This document shows positions 24,414 to 32,456 of a stretch of DNA of 64,000 nt, in pieces. Location of the stretch: contig NZ_KQ948773.1 in assembly GCF_001514205.1 (NCBI RefSeq), positions 258,016 to 322,015 of the forward strand, written 5' to 3'. This stretch comes from Streptomyces griseoruber. GTDB taxonomy: Bacteria > Actinomycetota > Actinomycetes > Streptomycetales > Streptomycetaceae. Made by a program: the position numbers and the translations under genes. Positions within the stretch are counted from its first letter, which is position 1. The number at the start of each line of letters is the position of its first letter. The notes under the pieces are model-generated. The model saw only the letters and a list, made by a program, of their open reading frames with translations, searched no databases and was not told the DNA's origin.

Positions 24414-26777
24414 GTGGTGGATCAGCTGACGCAGCACGATCCGCGGCGGATCGGGCCGTTCGAGGTGCTGGGACGGCTGGGGGCCGGCGGCATGGGGCTG
24501 GTCTATCTGGCGCGCTCCGCGTCGGGCCGGCGCGTGGCGATCAAGACGGTCCGGACCGAGCTCGCCGAGGACCAGCTCTTCCGCGTGCGCTTCACGCGCG
24601 AGGTGGAGGCGGCACGGGCGGTGTCCGGCTTCTACACGGCCGCCGTGGTCGACGCCGACCCGCGCGCCGCGGTGCCCTGGCTCGCCACGGCCTACGTCCC
24701 CGCGCCCTCCCTCGAGGAGATAGTGAACGACTGCGGGCCGATGCCGGCCCAGGCCGTGCGCTGGCTGGCGGCGGGCGTCGCCGAGGCGCTCCAGTCGATC
24801 CACGGCGCGGGACTCGTCCACCGTGACCTCAAGCCGTCGAACGTCCTCGTCGTCGAGGACGGCCCCCGGGTGATCGACTTCGGTATCGCCTCCGGCGTCT
24901 CGAACACCCGTTTGACGATGACGAACGTCGCCGTCGGCACCCCCGCGTACATGTCCCCCGAACAGGCCAAGGACTCCCGCAGCGTCACCGGCGCCAGCGA
25001 TGTCTTCTCCCTCGGCTCGATGCTCGTCTTCGCCGCCACCGGCCACCCGCCCTTCCACGGCGCCAACCCGGTCGAGACGGTCTTCATGCTGCTCCGCGAG
25101 GAGCCGGACCTCGAAGGCCTTCCGGACGAGCTGCGGCCGCTCATCGAGTCCTGTATGCAGATGGACGCCACGGCCCGCCCCAACCCGGCCGACCTCCAGG
25201 CCCAGCTCGCCCCGCACCTGTTCGGCTCCGGCTCCGACGACAGCGGTACGGCGTCGGCGTGGCTGCCCGAGAAGGCGGTCACCCTCATCGAGACCCGCCG
25301 CGGCGGCCGTCCCGCCCTCAAGCCGGCGCCGGTGAGCCCGCGCGTCCCGGCGCTGCCGCCGCCCCCCGCCCACGACCCCGTGGTGCCCGCGCCCGCGCCC
25401 GCCCTCGGCCCGGTGCCCGTCGCCGTCGGCGCCCCCGACACCGGCCCGGTGCGCCTGGCCGGCGCGGCCGTGCCGATCGGCCCCGGCCCGCGCGTCGCCG
25501 ACGTCCGCGCCACCGCCGCCGTCAAGGCACCGCTGCCCGAGCCCGGCCTGGTCGCCAACTGGACCCGGATCCGCCCCGCCCTGGGCGCGGGCGCCGACAC
25601 CGCCCTCACGGCCCCGCAGACCACGGCGGCCCCCGACGCCCACCCGGCGGGCTGGCGCCCCTGGCGGTTCCGCATGTCGAACGACGTGTGGGGCACCCCG
25701 GCCGTCTCCGGTGACCTCGTCTACGTCACCTCCTTCGAGGTGCACGCGCTCGACGTGGCGACCGGACGGCGCCGCTTCAAGACCCGGGACGTGGCCTGGT
25801 CGATGGCGGTCGCGGACGGCCGCGTCCACGCCTCCGACGGCCCCACCCTGTTCGCCCTGGAGGCCCGCGAGGGCCAGGACCTGTGGCGGCTCCAGACCGA
25901 CGCCTGGGTCTACTGCCTGCGCGCCGAGCGCGGCACGGTCGTCACCGGTACGCGTGGCGGCGGGGTCCAGGCCTGGGAGGCCTCCACCGGGCAGAAGCTC
26001 TGGGAGATCACCGGCTGCCAGAGCGACTTCGAGTCGCCCGAGGCGGGGCCCGCCCTGCACGACGGCACGGTCTTCGTCTGGCAGGACGCCCGGCTCAGAG
26101 CCCTGGACGCCCGTACGGGTGACGAGCGCTGGTCGTACCCCATCGGCGACGCGGCCTCCTGCGGCGGCGTCCCGGTCCGGGTCACCCCCGCCCCCGACGG
26201 CCATGTCTACCTCTCGGCCGGCACCCGCGTCATCGCCGTCGACGTGGTGAGCGGCATGGTGCGCTGGCACTTCGAGGCCCCGGCGGTCTTCCTCTCCCCG
26301 CCCGCCTTCGTCCCCGGCCCGGCCGTCACCGGCGGTGGCGTCTACCTGGCCGACTACCTCGGCACGGTCTACGCCCTCGACGCCGCCGACGGCCGCGACC
26401 GCTGGCGCATCGCGACGGAGTCCCGCTCCTCCATCGACCCGGTCCTGGTGGCGGCCGGCCATGTCCACGTCGGCAGCGGCAAGGGCCTCTACACCCTGGA
26501 CGCGGTCACCGGCACGCCCAAGTGGCGCTTCCAGGCGGGCGGCGACATCGTGGGCTCCCCGGCGGTCGAGGCGGGCCGTATCCACTTCGGCTCCACCGAC
26601 CACCTCCTGTACACCCTGAAGGCCGACGACGGCCGCCTGCGCTGGAAGCTGGCCACCGGCGGCGAGATCACCGGCTCCCCGGTGGTCCGGGACGGCGTGG
26701 TGTACGCGTGCAGCAAGGACCGCTGCGTGTACGCGCTGGACGCGGAGAAGGGGACGGGCACGGCTCGTACGGTCTGA
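24414..26777 (+). CDS. afsK: Serine/threonine protein kinase AfsK
   Basis: A 787-residue kinase. The kinase domain occupies residues 13-275: Gly loop GAGGMG (23-28), Lys44, HRDLKPSN (Asp138), DFG (155-157). Thr168 corresponds to the reported autophosphorylation site of S. coelicolor AfsK. A Pro/Ala linker (about 305-410) precedes a beta-propeller of PQQ-like repeats (WGTPAVSGDLVYVTS, LDAVTGTPKWRFQAGGDIVGSPAV and similar). There is no transmembrane segment. AfsK phosphorylates AfsR, raising afsS transcription and secondary metabolism, and also affects hyphal branching. The start is the GTG at 24414, 10 bp after GGGGAGG; a GTG at 24381 would add 11 residues. Confidence 0.95.
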   Translation: MVDQLTQHDPRRIGPFEVLGRLGAGGMGLVYLARSASGRRVAIKTVRTELAEDQLFRVRFTREVEAARAVSGFYTAAVVDADPRAAVPWLATAYVPAPSLEEIVNDCGPMPAQAVRWLAAGVAEALQSIHGAGLVHRDLKPSNVLVVEDGPRVIDFGIASGVSNTRLTMTNVAVGTPAYMSPEQAKDSRSVTGASDVFSLGSMLVFAATGHPPFHGANPVETVFMLLREEPDLEGLPDELRPLIESCMQMDATARPNPADLQAQLAPHLFGSGSDDSGTASAWLPEKAVTLIETRRGGRPALKPAPVSPRVPALPPPPAHDPVVPAPAPALGPVPVAVGAPDTGPVRLAGAAVPIGPGPRVADVRATAAVKAPLPEPGLVANWTRIRPALGAGADTALTAPQTTAAPDAHPAGWRPWRFRMSNDVWGTPAVSGDLVYVTSFEVHALDVATGRRRFKTRDVAWSMAVADGRVHASDGPTLFALEAREGQDLWRLQTDAWVYCLRAERGTVVTGTRGGGVQAWEASTGQKLWEITGCQSDFESPEAGPALHDGTVFVWQDARLRALDARTGDERWSYPIGDAASCGGVPVRVTPAPDGHVYLSAGTRVIAVDVVSGMVRWHFEAPAVFLSPPAFVPGPAVTGGGVYLADYLGTVYALDAADGRDRWRIATESRSSIDPVLVAAGHVHVGSGKGLYTLDAVTGTPKWRFQAGGDIVGSPAVEAGRIHFGSTDHLLYTLKADDGRLRWKLATGGEITGSPVVRDGVVYACSKDRCVYALDAEKGTGTARTV

Positions 26778-26932
26778 CGCCCGTCTCGTCCGGGTGCGGG
26801 ACGGCCGTCGCACCGGGCTCGGGCTGCACGGAAGGGGTCCGCGCGGCGGCCGCCACCGCAGACGCTACGCCGGGTGCCGCCCGGTCGCCAGGCAGTGACA
26901 TGCCCGTGACAGCACCTGTCTAGGCTGACCGT

Positions 26933-27421
26933 ATGAACACACGGGGGCACGGAAAGTTCAGGTTCGCGGCGGTCTCGGTGCTGGTGGTGCTGGCCCTGAC
27001 GGGCTTCTCCACCGGCAAGAGCCGCCACCACAGCAGCCACGGCGACAGCGACGGCAGCGGCGGGGGCGGGTGCAGCAGCTCCAGCCAGGACCATGACGGG
27101 TCGTCGTCGACGTCCGGGGGGTCCGGCAGCGGCTCCACGACCGTGCAGGACATGCAGGCGGCGGAGGTCGAGCTGCTGGACTGCGCGACGAAGACCGAAC
27201 CGTACGCCACGGTGCGGGTGTTCAACCCCAACTCCGGGGGTGCCACCTTCACCGTCACGGTCGATTTCCTCGACGCCGACTCCCACCGGGTGGAGGAACG
27301 GACCGCGTCCGAGTACGTCGCCGGAAACGACACGACGACGGTCCGGGTGGCCCTCTCCGACCCGGCCCTCACAGCGAAGATCGACCACTGCGAGCCGGAG
27401 GCGTACGCACCGATGAGCTGA
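26933..27421 (+). CDS. Small Ser/Gly-rich secreted or membrane-anchored protein
   Basis: A 162-residue protein, not recognised. A hydrophobic segment at residues 9-24 (FRFAAVSVLVVLALTG) acts as a signal or anchor. It is followed by a His/Ser/Gly/Asp-rich linker with one Cys, then a C-terminal domain of about 95 residues that looks like an all-beta sandwich (EVELLDCATKTEPYATVRVFNP, GGATFTVTVDFLDADSHRVEERTA), related in pattern to FxLYD-type extracellular domains. It is probably displayed outside the membrane. TAGGCT 8 bp before the ATG with TGACAT upstream could be a promoter. Confidence 0.7.
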   Translation: MNTRGHGKFRFAAVSVLVVLALTGFSTGKSRHHSSHGDSDGSGGGGCSSSSQDHDGSSSTSGGSGSGSTTVQDMQAAEVELLDCATKTEPYATVRVFNPNSGGATFTVTVDFLDADSHRVEERTASEYVAGNDTTTVRVALSDPALTAKIDHCEPEAYAPMS

Positions 27422-27507
27422 CCACGCCTATCGCGTACTTCACGTACTTCACGTACTTGCTGACCCGGTGCACCCTGAAGAGGCCGGGACGAGCGAGGAG
27501 GCAGGCC

Positions 27508-27855
27508 ATGGCCGCGGTCCACTATGAGAGCTACACCCAGGCGCGCGCTCACCTGAAGGACCTCCTTGACGCGGCCGACGAGGGGCGCGTGGCGACCGTG
27601 CGCCGTGACTCCGGCCGCTCGGCGGTCCTGGATGTGGAGCGGCTGCGCCACTGTCTGTCGCTGGTCCGCCCGTCGAAGGCGGAGGTGGTCGCCGAGGCGA
27701 ACGGCTGGTCCGTCCGCCGGCCGCGCTCGGCAATCAGCCAACGGAACGCAAAAAGCCCCTGCGGATGCTCACCGTCCCGCCGCTGCGTGGGCGCAGTCCC
27801 GCATGTTCCTTTGCTGTATTCGCTCAGAAGCCCCTCACCTGACCCGGGGCCGTGA
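27508..27855 (+). pseudogene. Truncated Phd/YefM-like antitoxin remnant
   Basis: Residues 1-69 read as the DNA-binding half of a prevent-host-death antitoxin common in Streptomyces (VHYESYTQARAHLKDLLDAADEG, TVRRDSGRSAVLDVERL, SKAEVVAEANGWSV). In intact relatives as I recall them, GWSV continues into a second half that covers a HicB-like/toxin-contact region. Here from about 27715 the frame runs into unrelated Arg/Ser/Pro-rich sequence ending at 27855. No toxin gene follows. A good GAGGAGG precedes the ATG at 27508. The truncation probably marks a deletion or insertion junction. Confidence 0.6.
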
Positions 27856-28608
27856 CCCCGACCGCCCCCCGAACAACCTCGCCTGCTCCTCGTCCGGCAG
27901 GTTCCCCAGCGCGATGAGATGCGGCGCCTGGGCCCAGCCCGCCCCGCGTGCCGCCTCCGTCGCCGACCACAGGGCCCGTACCGTGCCCTGGACGCCAGTG
28001 GTCGGGTATCCGGCGATGACCGTGGCGCAGGCGGTGGCGGCCCCCAGTGCCTCGCCGGGATCGGTGAGTTCGGAGACCAGGCCGACGGCGTGGGCCCGCC
28101 GGGCGGAGATCCGTTCGGCGGTGCCCATCAGCATCATGCGGGCGGTCTCGCCGTACGGCATCCGCTGGGCCATCAGGACGGACTCGTAGGCGCTGACCAT
28201 GCCGTACGTGGTGTGCGGGTCGAAGAAGACGGCGTCCGCGCCCGCGACGATGAACTCGCATTCGCCGAGGAGGTAGAAGGCGCCGCCGCAGGCCATGCCC
28301 TCCACCGCGGCGATCACCGGCTTCCAGAGGTCGTTCGCCTTGGGGCCGATGGTGAGGAGGGGGTCGTCCTGCATGTAGGGGGAGGGGGGTTGCGGGACGG
28401 CGGTGTCGCGGTCCAGGCCGGTGCTGAAGGCCCGGCCCCCCGCCCCCGTGAGGACCACGGCCCGCACCGTGTCGTCGAAGCGCAGGTCCCGCCACACCTT
28501 TGCGAGCCGCCGGGCCGTGTCCAGGTCGATGGCGTTCAGCTTGTGCGGGCGGTCGAGGGTGACGACGGCGACCCCGGTCTTCTCGGCCACCTCCAGTCTC
28601 ACGCTCAC
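27835..28608 (-). CDS. Enoyl-CoA hydratase/isomerase family protein, divergent active site
   Basis: A 257-residue crotonase-fold protein (VVTLDRPHKLNAIDLDTA, GAGGRAFSTGLDRDT, AVEGMACGGAFYLLGECEFIVAG). Where hydratases carry Glu or PDGG-type residues it has HTTYGMVSAYESV, so the chemistry may differ (C-C hydrolase or isomerase variants exist in ring-degradation pathways). Third gene of the minus-strand operon thiolase-DUF35-crotonase. Its GTG at 28608 overlaps the DUF35 stop by 4 nt. Its end overlaps the truncated antitoxin reading frame by 21 bp. Confidence 0.88.
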   Translation of the reverse strand: MSVRLEVAEKTGVAVVTLDRPHKLNAIDLDTARRLAKVWRDLRFDDTVRAVVLTGAGGRAFSTGLDRDTAVPQPPSPYMQDDPLLTIGPKANDLWKPVIAAVEGMACGGAFYLLGECEFIVAGADAVFFDPHTTYGMVSAYESVLMAQRMPYGETARMMLMGTAERISARRAHAVGLVSELTDPGEALGAATACATVIAGYPTTGVQGTVRALWSATEAARGAGWAQAPHLIALGNLPDEEQARLFGGRSGSRPRVR

Positions 28609-29027
28609 GGCCGCTCCAGGACCCACTGCACCAGCCCCTCGGCGGTGAAGACCGCCTGTACCCGGGCGCCGATGCGGATCCGGTCGGGGGAGAGGGAGTC
28701 GAGGGGGGCGCCCGCGTGCCGGACGAGGTTTCCGACCAGGCGGATCCGGGGGGCGTCGGTGAGTTCGACGAGGATCACGTTGTACGGGGCCTGTGCCGCG
28801 TAGTCGGGGAGCAGGGGCGGGTGCGGGACGACGTAGGACCAGATGCGGCCCCGTCCGGACGTCGGCCGCCACTCGCTCGCGAAGGACTGGCAGTGCGGGC
28901 AGCAGGGGCGGGGCGGGAAACGGGGCTCGGTGCAGTCGGCGCAGGTCTGGACGCGGAGTTCGCCCCGCGCGGCGTACTGCCAGAAGGGGGCGCCGTCGGG
29001 GTCGGTGACCGGGGTCAGCAGAGGCAT
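28605..29027 (-). CDS. DUF35 zinc-ribbon/OB-fold protein
   Basis: A 140-residue partner protein for thiolase-like enzymes: an N-terminal zinc ribbon (LRVQTCADCTEPRFPPRPCCPHC; cysteines in C-x2-C ... C-x2-C spacing) then an OB-fold (GRGRIWSYVVPHPPLLPDYAAQAPYNVILVEL). It lies 7 bp downstream of the thiolase-like gene, exactly the arrangement of Ltp2-DUF35 retro-aldolase complexes, in which the DUF35 subunit is required for activity. It overlaps the crotonase start. Confidence 0.88.
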   Translation of the reverse strand: MPLLTPVTDPDGAPFWQYAARGELRVQTCADCTEPRFPPRPCCPHCQSFASEWRPTSGRGRIWSYVVPHPPLLPDYAAQAPYNVILVELTDAPRIRLVGNLVRHAGAPLDSLSPDRIRIGARVQAVFTAEGLVQWVLERP

Positions 29028-29034
29028 GGGGCGG

Positions 29035-30180
29035 TCAGCTCCTCAGCAGGAGGGCGGAGGTGGGGACGCCCTCGCCCGCCGTGACCAGGCAGGTCGCGGC
29101 GTCGGGGACCTGGGCGGTGCTGGTGCCGCGCAGTTGGCGGACGCCTTCGTTGATGAGGTTGAAGCCGTGCACGTACGCCTCGCTGAGCCCGCCACCGCCG
29201 GTGTTCAGGGGCAGCCGGCCGCCGATCTCCAGGGCGCCGCCCTCGGTGAACGCGCCGCCCTCGCCCCGGCCGCAGAAGCCGTAGCCCTCCAGGGAGAGGG
29301 GGACCAGGGCCGTGAACGCGTCGTAGATCTGCGCCACGTCCACGTCGGCGGGGGTGACGTCGGAGTGCTTCCAGAGGTGGCGGGCCGCCGTCCAGGCGGG
29401 GCCGGTGAGCGGGTCGTCGTTCCAGTAGTTGACCATGCCGTGGTGCTGGGCGGGCAGGCCCTGGGCGGCGGAGTGGACGTACACCGGCCGCTGCCGGCAG
29501 TCCCGGGCCCGTTCCCGGCCGACGATCACGCAGGCCAGTGCCCCGTCCGTCTCCAGGCAGTTGTCGTACAGGCACAGGGGCTCGCTGATCCAGCGGGCGG
29601 TCATGTACATCTCGCGGGTGAGGGGGCGGTCGTACATGATCGCGGCGGGGTTCTGGTTGGCCCGGTTGCGGCAGGCGAGGGCCACGTTGAAGAGGTGGTC
29701 CCTGGTCGCGCCGTACTCGTGCATGTAGCGGCGGGCCAGCATGGCTATCTCGTCGGCCGGGCGGAGCAGGCCGTAGGGGCGGGTCCACTGGGCGGGGGTG
29801 GGGAGCTGGACGGCGGTGTTGGTCCAGGGGCGGGGGCCGCTGCCGCGCTTGCGGGAGCGCCAGGCGACGCCGACCGTCGCCTGGCCGGCGGCGATGGCGG
29901 CGGCCAGATGCGCGACGGTCGCGCACGAACCCCCGCCCCCGAAGCCGACCTTGCTGAAGAAGGTCAGGTCCCCGAACCCGACCGCCTTGGCCAGTTCGAC
30001 CTCGTCGGTCTCCTCCATCGTGTAGGAGGCGAGCGCGTCGACCTCGTCCGGGGCGATCCCGGCGTCGTCGAGCGCGGCGAGGACGGCGCGGCAGGCGAGG
30101 GTCTTCTCGCTCTCGGGGAGGTGCTTGGCGAACCGCGTCTGGCCGATGCCGACGATCGCGGTGGTGTCCTTGAGGGTCAC
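29035..30180 (-). CDS. Thiolase-like lipid-transfer protein, Ltp2/aldolase-type candidate
   Basis: A 381-residue thiolase superfamily protein (DTTAIVGIGQTRFAKH start). It carries Cys86 in GGGGSCATVAH, Tyr286 in QIYDAFT, and Tyr336 in GGGLSEAYVHG where thiolases have His. Two tyrosines in these contexts are the catalytic residues described for the steroid side-chain retro-aldolase Ltp2, so aldolase chemistry is plausible. It is first in the thiolase-DUF35-crotonase operon. The GTG at 30180 follows GGAGG. Two operators at 30237-30278 separate it from the divergent FadD3-like gene. Confidence 0.88.
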   Translation of the reverse strand: MTLKDTTAIVGIGQTRFAKHLPESEKTLACRAVLAALDDAGIAPDEVDALASYTMEETDEVELAKAVGFGDLTFFSKVGFGGGGSCATVAHLAAAIAAGQATVGVAWRSRKRGSGPRPWTNTAVQLPTPAQWTRPYGLLRPADEIAMLARRYMHEYGATRDHLFNVALACRNRANQNPAAIMYDRPLTREMYMTARWISEPLCLYDNCLETDGALACVIVGRERARDCRQRPVYVHSAAQGLPAQHHGMVNYWNDDPLTGPAWTAARHLWKHSDVTPADVDVAQIYDAFTALVPLSLEGYGFCGRGEGGAFTEGGALEIGGRLPLNTGGGGLSEAYVHGFNLINEGVRQLRGTSTAQVPDAATCLVTAGEGVPTSALLLRS

Positions 30181-30236
30181 GCTGCACGCACCTCCGCAAG
30201 GAGAACAACAGGGCAGGCAACAGGCAGCCGACGTGG

Positions 30237-30251
30237 CTGACAGGTCGTCAG
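30237..30251. promoter_or_regulatory. Regulon operator 6a (thiolase operon / fadD3-like)
   Basis: CTGAC-AGGTC-GTCAG in the 135-bp divergent spacer, nearer the thiolase-DUF35-crotonase operon. Exact arm match. Confidence 0.8.
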
Positions 30252-30263
30252 GTTACCGCTAAT

Positions 30264-30278
30264 CTGACGGGTAGTCAG
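30264..30278. promoter_or_regulatory. Regulon operator 6b (thiolase operon / fadD3-like)
   Basis: CTGAC-GGGTA-GTCAG, 27 bp centre to centre from operator 6a and 37 bp upstream of the CoA ligase start. Confidence 0.8.
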
Positions 30279-30315
30279 CTACTGGGTCAGCTACCGGGAG
30301 GCAGGGAGGCCGGTC

Positions 30316-31905
30316 ATGCGCGGTGACGTGGAGTGGGGGACGATTCCCGAACTGGTGCGCCGGGCGGCCGAGCGGTACGCGGACACCGAGGCGGTGGTCG
30401 AGGGCCGCACCCGGATCCCGTACGGCGAACTCGGCGCCCGGGTGGAGCGTGCGGCGGCGGCCTGCCTGGCGAACGGGGTGCGGGCGGGCGACCGGGTCGG
30501 CATCTGGGCCCCCAACTCCCTGGACTGGATGGTCGCGGCGCTGGGCGCGGTGACGGCGGGCGCGGTGCTGGTGCCGCTCAACACCCGTTTCAAGGGCATG
30601 GAGGCGGCGGACGTGCTGCGCCGCAGCGGGGCCCGGCTGCTGTTCGTGACGGGGACCTTCCTGGGGACCTCGTACGTGGCCTCGCTGCGGCGGGCGGCCG
30701 GGGAGGGGCCCTCGGGCGGCCGGGGTCCGCTGCCGGGCCTGCCCGCCCTCGAACAGGTGGTGGTCCTGTCGGACGACGCGCCCGTGGACTTCCGCACCTG
30801 GAAGGACTTCCTGGCGAGCGGGGAGGGGGTGGGCGCGGGGGAGGTGCGGACCCGGGCGGACTCGGTGCGCGGGGACCGGCCCTCGGACCTCGTGTTCACC
30901 TCGGGCACGACGGGCCGCCCCAAGGGCGCGGTGATCACCCACGCGCAGACCCTGCGGGCGTACGAGGTGTGGAGCGACCTGGCCGGCCTGCGCCACGGCG
31001 ACCGCTACCTCATCGTCAACCCCTTCTTCCACACCTTCGGCTACAAGGCGGGCGTGATCGCCTGTCTGATGCGGGGCGCGACGATGATCCCGCAGCCGGT
31101 CTTCAACGTGGACACGGTCCTCGCGAACCTCGCGGCGGAGCGGGTCTCGGTCCTGCCCGGCCCGCCCACGCTCCACCAGTCCCTGCTGGACCACGCGTCG
31201 AGGGACACCTATGACCTGTCCGCACTGCGGCTGGTGGTGACGGGCGCGGCGGTGGTGCCCCTCCAGCTCGTCGAACGGCTGCGGGGCGAACTGGGCGTCG
31301 GGACGGTCCTCACGGCGTACGGCCTCTCGGAGGCGAGCGGCATCGTGACGATGTGCCGCCGGGGCGACGACCCCACGGTGATCGCCTCGACCTCGGGCCG
31401 CGCGATCCCCGGCACGGAGGTACGGGTGGAGGCGCCTCCCGGACAGCCCGGGGAGGTCCTGGTCCGGGGCTTCAACGTCATGCGCGGCTACTACGAGGAC
31501 GAGGCGGCCACCCGGGAGGTGCTGACCCCCGACGGCTGGCTGCGCACGGGTGACATCGGCGTCCTGGACCCGGCGGGCAACCTGCGCATCACCGACCGCC
31601 TGAAGGACATGTTCATCGTCGGCGGCTTCAACGCCTACCCGGCGGAGATAGAGCAACTCCTCGGCCTGCACCCGGACGTCACGGACGTGGCCGTCATCGG
31701 CGTCCCGGACCCCCGCCTCGGCGAGGTCGGCAGGGCCTACGTCGTCCGCCGCCCCGGCGCGCACCTCACCGCCGACGACCTCATCGCCTGGGCCCGCCGC
31801 GAGATGGCGAACTACAAGGTGCCGAGGTCGGTGGAGTTCGTGGGGGAACTGCCGCGCAACGCGAGCGGGAAGGTCGTGAAGGGGGAGCTGCGACGGCTCC
31901 CCTAG
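30316..31905 (+). CDS. FadD3-like acyl-CoA synthetase
   Basis: A 529-residue AMP-forming acyl-CoA ligase: P-loop DLVFTSGTTGRPKGAVITH (about residue 195), YLIVNPFFHTFGYKAG, VLPGPPTLHQSLLDH, LTAYGLSEASGIVTM, GWLRTGDIGVLD, DRLKDMFIVGGFNAYPAEIE and the catalytic Lys in NASGKVVKGEL at the C terminus. From memory these blocks align closely with FadD3 of Mycobacterium tuberculosis, the CoA ligase for the C/D-ring propionate HIP in cholesterol catabolism. A broader aryl- or cyclic-propionate ligase is possible. ATG at 30316, under operators 6a/6b. A strong hairpin terminator follows. Confidence 0.9.
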   Translation: MRGDVEWGTIPELVRRAAERYADTEAVVEGRTRIPYGELGARVERAAAACLANGVRAGDRVGIWAPNSLDWMVAALGAVTAGAVLVPLNTRFKGMEAADVLRRSGARLLFVTGTFLGTSYVASLRRAAGEGPSGGRGPLPGLPALEQVVVLSDDAPVDFRTWKDFLASGEGVGAGEVRTRADSVRGDRPSDLVFTSGTTGRPKGAVITHAQTLRAYEVWSDLAGLRHGDRYLIVNPFFHTFGYKAGVIACLMRGATMIPQPVFNVDTVLANLAAERVSVLPGPPTLHQSLLDHASRDTYDLSALRLVVTGAAVVPLQLVERLRGELGVGTVLTAYGLSEASGIVTMCRRGDDPTVIASTSGRAIPGTEVRVEAPPGQPGEVLVRGFNVMRGYYEDEAATREVLTPDGWLRTGDIGVLDPAGNLRITDRLKDMFIVGGFNAYPAEIEQLLGLHPDVTDVAVIGVPDPRLGEVGRAYVVRRPGAHLTADDLIAWARREMANYKVPRSVEFVGELPRNASGKVVKGELRRLP

Positions 31906-31917
31906 AGACGGACGCCG

Positions 31918-31971
31918 GCACCCGCACCGGCACCCGCACCCGCACCCGCACCCGCACATGCACACGCACCG
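31918..31971. repeat. GCACNN hexamer tandem repeat
   Basis: Nine consecutive hexamers of the form GCACNN, five of them GCACCC, in the noncoding spacer after the CoA ligase gene. The last unit merges into the left arm of the terminator hairpin. Confidence 0.7.
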
Positions 31972-32013
31972 GCCGTGGTGACTCCCCTCCGGGTCACCAC
32001 GGCCGGTGCGTGT
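31962..32013. terminator. Long bidirectional hairpin terminator
   Basis: Perfect 21-bp inverted repeat (arms 31962-31982 and 31993-32013; left arm begins ACACGCACCGGCC) with a 10-nt loop, between the convergent FadD3-like and afsS-like genes. It is the strongest stem seen in the window. Confidence 0.85.
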
Positions 32014-32030
32014 CCTGCGGTCACGTCACC

Positions 32031-32234
32031 TCAGCGCACCGGCTTGAACGGCTCCGACGTCGCGTGGATGTCCTTCGTCTCGATCGTCTCGTCGACCGGC
32101 TCCGTGGTGGCGTGGATGTCGCCCTGCGTGGTCGCCTCGCCGTTGGCCCCCGTGATGAGAGCCGCTTCGGCTGCCTGGACGGGCTCGGAGGTGGCGTGGA
32201 TGTCCTGCTGCTTGACCTTCGACTCGTCGCTCAT
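32031..32234 (-). CDS. afsS: AfsS-like small repeat protein downstream of afsR
   Basis: A 67-residue acidic protein made of three copies of DIHAT(S/T)EP (residues 11-18, 39-46, 55-62). In S. coelicolor, AfsS is a similar-sized sigma-like activator of antibiotic pathways encoded immediately downstream of afsR, also with three short repeats. Those I recall as containing DNHMP, so this is a diverged AfsS or a related sigma-like protein in the same slot. ATG at 32234. The upstream 222-bp region carries a PHO-box/AfsR-type direct repeat (32418-32439). The naming rests on position, size and repeat architecture. Confidence 0.7.
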   Translation of the reverse strand: MSDESKVKQQDIHATSEPVQAAEAALITGANGEATTQGDIHATTEPVDETIETKDIHATSEPFKPVR

Positions 32235-32417
32235 GATCGCTCGCTTCCCCATGTGGTGTGCTGTGCTCGGGTGATCAGGGCCCACCCGGTCCGTCCCCCG
32301 CGGATGGCCGGGCGGGCCCTCGGGCCGCCCGTCCCCCCCCGGTTCTCCGGTGGGCGGCCCCGCCGCGATCCGTCCGTTCCCCGACGGGACGCATCGACTG
32401 CCCCTGAGCATGGAGCC

Positions 32418-32439
32418 CGACGATAAACGAACAATGAAC
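32418..32439 (-). promoter_or_regulatory. AfsR/PhoP-type direct repeat upstream of afsS-like gene
   Basis: On the minus strand two 11-nt units, GTTCATTGTTC and GTTTATCGTCG, form a PHO-box-like direct repeat just downstream of the afsR stop. AfsR and PhoP are known to compete for overlapping sites at the S. coelicolor afsS promoter. Binding here is inferred. Confidence 0.65.
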
Positions 32440-32456
32440 GACCCGGGCAACCGGGT

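Noticed and set aside
27721..27834. Possible tRNA or tmRNA fragment after the truncated antitoxin
   Set aside because: No cloverleaf, anticodon stem or CCA end could be built from the sequence.
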